A DNA stretch of 64,000 bases from Scortum barcoo (Eukaryota; Chordata; Actinopteri; Centrarchiformes; Terapontidae), in contig CM041553.1 in assembly GCA_023238725.1 (NCBI GenBank), positions 9,509,001 to 9,573,000 of the forward strand, written 5' to 3'. The notes under the pieces were generated by a model that had not been told where the DNA came from, made no database searches, and saw only the letters and a program-made list of their open reading frames with translations. Position 1 is the first letter of the stretch, and the number at the start of each line of letters is the position of its first letter. This document shows positions 38,201 to 64,000 of this stretch, piece after piece. The translations under genes and the position numbers were made by a program.

Positions 38201-39949
38201 CATTGTTTGGGGATGCAGCCTACATTTAGGGTGTCTTTGTGTAAACTCGCCCATTATTACATAAGGCCAAAACTTGTTCCAGGGGCAGTTTAGCCTACAT
38301 TTGGAGAAGGCCTCCAAATTAATCAGCCGTGCCAAGTGATTAGAGCAGCAGTGTGCACAAATCCTCACCGAGCTGCAGCAGGGCCCCTGAACAACAATCA
38401 GTCACCAATGAGAAACCCATCCGGTGACTGATGTACAGTCAGGGAGGAGGTAATAAATATTACTTTACTCCTGGATGAAATCAGCTTCTGAAGCGTGTCA
38501 CGACATCTCCAGCCAATGCATCACTTGTGGATGGTCATTAAAGCTGCTGCTGTCACTCCCCCATTCCGTTGCATCCTCCACTCCAGATGGGAAGTTCATG
38601 ATTCATTCTTGCGGTTTATCGAGGATCAGAGGAGTCCGAAGCCTATAGTTGCATCCCCCTGCAGTCTCTCTCAGGAACCAGACACAAGTGGCCCTCAGTA
38701 TTTCTATTTAATAGAAAGAGAGAGACATAAGTAGAGGTATCTGTAGGTAGATCAAACTCTTAATGAGACGGACAGAAAAGGAGACGTGTAGGTGTTTCCA
38801 ACAGGTCTAAGAATTAACTGAATCTTGAAATGTGTCATGAGCAACACTTATGCAGATAAAAAGTTGATTTTTTTCTCGTGTGGGCAAATCTGAACACACA
38901 GATAAGTGTGTAGGAGTGTGGTAGCTCTAAATTAGAACACACATCTCTGTGCCACATTGAACTCTGCAGCAGCACCCAGCTCCCCCACAGCAGTGTAGGA
39001 GAGAAAAACTCTCATGTACAGCTGCGCTGTGACTCAGACAAGCCCAACAAAGTGTCTGGTGTGTGTACACAACTGAAAATGGTACAGGATGGTGTGTACA
39101 TTTCTGTACCCCTACATGAGATGTACTGTTGAGGTTGATGTTCATGGTAATATCCTGCTTCTGCAGTGTGTGTGTGACAGAGAGAGAAAGAAACTAGATG
39201 GATGTGCAGGAAAGTGTTTGCATTAATAAGTGAGTGGGAGTGAGGAGTAGGCAATAATTACAGAGTTAAAATGTGATTTTTCATTTGTTATTGTTCACAG
39301 TCAAAAAGTCCCTGTTGATTCATTGTAACCTCTTCACCACCTAACTTGACTTACTTACTATAATATCAATTACAGACACACACAAACCAAACGAAAAAAT
39401 AAAGTCTGACACAACACCATGGCCTAAATTATATGAAAATAATTCAATTAATGCAATGTTAATGGATTCTGTGCACCAATTTTGCTGATGATCACAAAAA
39501 ACATTTCATTAACGTTGTCTTATCCTCTTCTTCTCCTTCCAGATCACGTGAAGCAATCAGGGGGAAAGGTCCTGGTCCATTGCGAAGCAGGCATCTCCCG
39601 CTCACCTACCATCTGCATGGCCTACATCATGAGGACGCAGCGGCTGCGGCTGGATGCAGCCTTCGACATCATCAAGCAGCGCCGGGCAGTCATTTCACCC
39701 AACTTCAGTTTCATGGGTCAGCTGCTGCAGTTTGAGTCAGAGGTCCTATCCACAGCCCCGGCTCATGCCGCCACACCTGAACCGGCCACACCCTGCGCCC
39801 CAGAGTCCGCTTCCTTTTTTGCCAACGACTTTGCCACCACCTTCAACACCAAAAACTTTGAGCCATCCGTGTTCACCCTCCCTACCTCTTGCCTGCAGTC
39901 CCCGGTCCACCACCAGTTCAAACTGAGCCCAATAACTGCACTGCCTTAA
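34862..39949 (+). CDS. dusp5: dusp5: dual-specificity phosphatase 5 (nuclear ERK1/2 phosphatase), 4 coding exons, frame broken in exon 3
   Basis: Coding exons read as 34862-35225, 36076-36215, 36917-37140 and 39543-39949, all with GT-AG junctions. The N-terminal rhodanese/CH2-like domain (residues 1 to about 135) starts MKVSSIDGRRLRK and has the basic kinase-interaction motif VRRSRGG at 51-57, which in mammals binds ERK and overlaps the nuclear localisation signal. The phosphatase domain follows: EILPFLYLGSAYHA from 173, the probable general acid in VEDSHMADI (D224), and the P-loop HCEAGISRSPT in exon 4. Family knowledge: DUSP5 dephosphorylates Thr and Tyr of nuclear ERK1/2 as delayed feedback. 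Without the 4-base duplication at 37124-37131 the product would be 376 residues (human 384), with the catalytic Cys near 255. As printed, the frame runs into TGA at the exon 3/4 junction after 242 residues and lacks the P-loop. Start choice: homology and A at -3. The gene identity is firm; whether the break is real is open. Confidence 0.95.
35226..36075 (+). other. dusp5: dusp5 intron 1
   Basis: 850 bases, gtgaga to ctcag. It holds a short A/GAAA-rich run (about 35719-35745) and a C-run next to the acceptor (36048-36058). Nothing else recognised. Confidence 0.85.
36076..36215 (+). CDS. dusp5: dusp5 coding exon 2
   Basis: 140 nt behind a C-run and (CT)n polypyrimidine tract (from 36048) and ctcag. 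It encodes GGYENFHSQYPELCTEVKTI and a Ser/Lys/His-rich linker ending PDYDQ, the link between the docking and catalytic domains. The donor is cag|gtatgg, phase 0. Confidence 0.95.
36336..36359. repeat. (CA)n microsatellite in dusp5 intron 2
   Basis: About 12 CA units, 120 bases after the exon 2 donor. Confidence 0.9.
36917..37140 (+). CDS. dusp5: dusp5 coding exon 3 (carries a 4-base frameshifting duplication)
   Basis: The acceptor is ctctcag|ggt and the donor ttattg|gtgagt. It encodes the first half of the phosphatase domain (GKPVEILPFLYLGSAY to SSHFQEAI). It is 224 nt long, but the exon 4 frame needs a length of 1 modulo 3, i.e. 220. Removing one ATAG of the tandem pair at 37124-37131 gives 220 nt and restores the expected Phe-Ile-Asp at the junction. 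As printed, the last codons read D-R-V-Y and then tg|a. Confidence 0.92.
37141..39542 (+). other. dusp5: dusp5 intron 3
   Basis: 2402 bases, gtgagt to ttccag. It has a (CA)n run at about 37861-37880 and a 10-bp inverted repeat (ATCAGTCACC with its complement, 38397-38432). No gene seen inside. Confidence 0.85.
39543..39949 (+). CDS. dusp5: dusp5 coding exon 4: catalytic P-loop and C-terminal tail
   Basis: The acceptor is ttccttccag|atcacgtg. The open frame needs one base from exon 3 (g|at = Asp). It encodes HVKQSGGKVLVHCEAGISRS with the HC-x5-R signature, then the AYIMRTQRLRLDAAFDIIKQ helix and SPNFSFMGQLLQFE, the usual end of a MAP-kinase phosphatase domain. A Pro/Ala/Thr-rich tail follows to the TAA at 39947-39949. 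The exon itself is intact. Confidence 0.95.
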
Positions 39950-40820
39950 AATGAACTGTGACTGCTTGTAGTCTTACTTGAAAAGAATAAAGATTAATGC
40001 TCTCTGTGTGCCTGTTGTTGAAACCATCAGAGGAGACAGACTGAAGATCAGGAACAGAAACAGAGAAGAGTCAAGATATTAGTATTGAATGCATGAGGCC
40101 TATGAAATCCATGGGTACCCTCGCTGTTTTCCTGTCTTCTGAACTGCAGAGATGATACAACACAGCACAGTGATAAACTGCAATATACATGCCTTAGGTT
40201 GATATTGTGATTTATTTGCCTATTCACAAATACAGTCAGGCATTTAAACTTAATTTATTTGAAAATTACAGTCTGTCTGATTTTTTTTCAATAATGTGGA
40301 TGTTGATGTGTGTTTAATAAATGTTTTCAACACAAAAATGAAGTTGCTGTCACGTATTCATTGTGTTTGTAGTAGTAGGTTTATAACTAAAAAGTCAAAT
40401 GGGATTGCAAGTGGACTTTTTCCAGATGAGCTACTGCAGACCTTTTCCTATAATCAGCAGGACAGAGTAAAAACCAATACTTCCTATAAGACCTTGCATT
40501 GAGAGTATAAACTCTGACAGGGCATTAAGAACAACAGAAGAGGCAACAGTGACACCTGCAGTGACTGAGCTGGTCTTGATAAGCAGGTTTAGATGAGCAG
40601 CAATGCTTACATTAACATAAATAGACAGACTGCATATGCCCATATGTTTGGTCATTAAGTTAGTGTGCAACCTCAGCAAGCTATGAATGAAAACGTGCAT
40701 GTTGCATTTAGATTTTTTGGAAAAGAGGCCGCAGGAAAAGAAGATAAGTGCACATTCCCATGTGAGACTAAGTGACGTTGTGCTTTTTAAAGACAGAATA
40801 AAACATTTCGTTTGGTGATT
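39950..40820 (+). other. dusp5: dusp5 3' UTR (probable)
   Basis: AATAAA hexamers lie at 39986-39991, 40316-40321 and 40797-40802, so alternative 3' ends are possible. Three ATTTA pentamers fall within 48 bases (40210-40214, 40242-40246, 40253-40257), ahead of the second hexamer. Such AU-rich pentamers are typical of unstable, inducible transcripts. The actual cleavage site cannot be seen from sequence. Confidence 0.6.
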
Positions 40821-40849
40821 ATCAATAAACAGCCGCCTTTAGCGACAAT

Positions 40850-41332
40850 CTGACTTGGTTTCGTCGTGTTTCCACCACATCCACCGCGCCACCGACACTT
40901 TTCTGTCTTTGGCGCCTAGAAGACAGACAGCCAGACTATACCAACTGTGCACATAGGGAGGTTTGTACATGGCAAAGGTGGCGAACTTGTTGTTTACGCA
41001 CACTGCAGACAGCGACGGAACATGACGTCCTAAAGTTTACAGTACTGTTCACCATAAAGCGTCTAATATTTCGCTACCACGCACATATTATAGTCCATGC
41101 TTATTTTCACGCCCCTGTTTTTAAGAAATGGTATGCTCCATTGTATCCCGCCCCCGCCGCCATTTTCCATGTTATTCTCTTTTGCCGCACAGGGTTTCAA
41201 ATAATCCGAATGCATCAATTTCTACTATTTTGTTAAGTTTGGGTTACTGAATTCCCGTCTTCTCCAGTTCAGTGGAGGGGGTGGGGAAGCGTATCTCCAG
41301 ATTGAACCGAGGAAACGCCCCGATAGTCAGCC
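40850..41332 (+). promoter_or_regulatory. smc3: smc3 promoter and 5' UTR (TATA-less)
   Basis: An E2F-like TTTGGCGCC is at 40908-40916. A C-rich GC-box stretch is at about 41148-41155, and it runs into a YY1-type GCCGCCATTTT at 41156-41166, a motif usually found at or just after the start site of housekeeping genes. CpGs are more frequent here than in the flanks. The start codon at 41333 has G at -3. Motif-based only; transcription start inferred to lie around 41.15-41.25 kb. Confidence 0.55.
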
Positions 41333-62931
<21,599 letters not shown>

Positions 62932-63840
62932 TGGTCTTCGGCTCCTCATCATCTTCTCGCCCCCTCCTCCTCCGCCTGTACAGTGCACTGCGTAGCTCGA
63001 AGCCTTCCACAACAGGGCCCAAAGACAGAAATAATTCCCTCGATCCACCAGCCTTTTTTTAGTCCTTCTGCTAAAGATAAACAAAGCGGCGAGTCTAAGC
63101 TTCTCAGACCATCTTTGAAGTCGGAAATATGTTGTCTCAATAACACATCCACTGTTTACTTTTGACATAGTTTCAGGCTTATGAAACTACGTATTTGAGA
63201 AAATGTGGTTTTGTTGAAAAACCTGCGAGCAGGGGACATTTGTTTTGTCACATTTTCCTGCTTTGCCGTGCCTCCGTGTCCATCAGCCACACTGGATCTG
63301 AAAACTAACAGAAGTGTAGTTCTTATACACTGAAAACAATCATCACCCTGTCTGAAGAGAGCACTTGTTACCTGTTTGTGTTACTGTGTTGAATTATTCC
63401 ATCGAACATTAGTTCTGAGCTGAGTTTTGATAATCTGTCCTTTTGAAATGTAAAGTGCCAGACACGCTCTTAAAGGTAACAAACCTTCAGGAACTTTCTC
63501 AGAAAGCTAATCATCCTGTGTACAGTTGACTGTTTTGATATGACTTGGATGAAAATTGTTAAACCTTAAAGCCGAGTGGAGATGAGAGGGTTTTAAGATG
63601 ATCAGAATTTTTGTTTTTGTTGCCATCCTTGAAAAGTTTTTGTTCACTCTAAGGTTTCTGTAATGTATACTCTTTGTACTCATGAAACAATACTAACTTG
63701 TATCTGTCATAACCAGCCACATGGCTTAAAATGTTTAAAGGTTGTGGTTCCTTTTTATGGTTGTTACTGTACTGTGTAAGTTCCTGTTTTTAGGTCATTT
63801 TGAATATATAAAAGGTTTAATTCCAATACGCCACATATCC
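62932..63840 (+). other. smc3: smc3 3' UTR (probable)
   Basis: No canonical AATAAA is visible in the first 900 bases after the stop. An AATATA-type variant lies near 63803-63811, close to where the AT-rich tail ends, so the cleavage site may be just after it. Beyond that nothing gene-like is seen to the window end. Confidence 0.4.
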
Positions 63841-64000
63841 ATTTTGGAAATCAACACGGCTCTCTGAATTTGATCAGTTGATATTTCAAACACAGTGGGG
63901 ATATTTAGTGGTGGACACCAGATCTATTTGGGTCCTGAGTGACTCATAACATCAGTTGTGAGCCAAGTTGTTCTTTTCTGGAGTGCCGAGTTGTAATTTA

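Overview
The window is vertebrate nuclear DNA, most likely from a percomorph (spiny-rayed) teleost. The evidence is long (CA)n/(GT)n and (AT)n microsatellites, several interspersed repeats of a kind widespread in teleosts (including one ending in a gataagcggt...atggatggatg tail), short GT-AG introns, and two multi-exon genes that read as clear orthologues of the human 10q25 neighbours DUSP5 and SMC3, in the same order and orientation. The species call is inference; the gene calls rest on reading the exons directly.

Layout: (1) 1-34.5 kb is gene-free 5' flank. I found no convincing exon, tRNA or other RNA gene there. It holds microsatellites, low-complexity tracts, at least three copies of one dispersed repeat, a perfect 20-bp hairpin at 27264-27308, and two promoter-like patches (about 336-545 and 7340-7522) with no gene attached. 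(2) 34.6-40.8 kb is dusp5, a nuclear ERK1/2 phosphatase gene of four coding exons (+ strand). A GC-box/CArG/CRE promoter lies in front of it and AU-rich pentamers lie in its 3' UTR. As printed, exon 3 carries a 4-base tandem duplication (ATAG ATAG, 37124-37131) that breaks the frame just before the catalytic exon. (3) 40.85-41.33 kb is a compact TATA-less smc3 promoter region (E2F-like, GC-box and YY1 motifs). (4) 41.3-63.8 kb is smc3, the cohesin ATPase subunit: 29 coding exons, 3654 coding bases, 1217 residues, every junction in frame. Intron 19 is a U12-type AT-AC intron with near-ideal minor-spliceosome signals.

The two genes sit head to tail, about 1.4 kb from stop to start, but have unrelated jobs: dusp5 is an inducible feedback brake on nuclear ERK and smc3 is a housekeeping chromosome-cohesion ATPase. 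No new defence, mobile or biosynthetic system is visible. The observations most worth checking are the dusp5 frameshift, the AT-AC intron, an in-frame upstream ATG of dusp5 whose extension would include a microsatellite-encoded hydrophobic stretch, and a (CA)n repeat fused to a smc3 splice donor.
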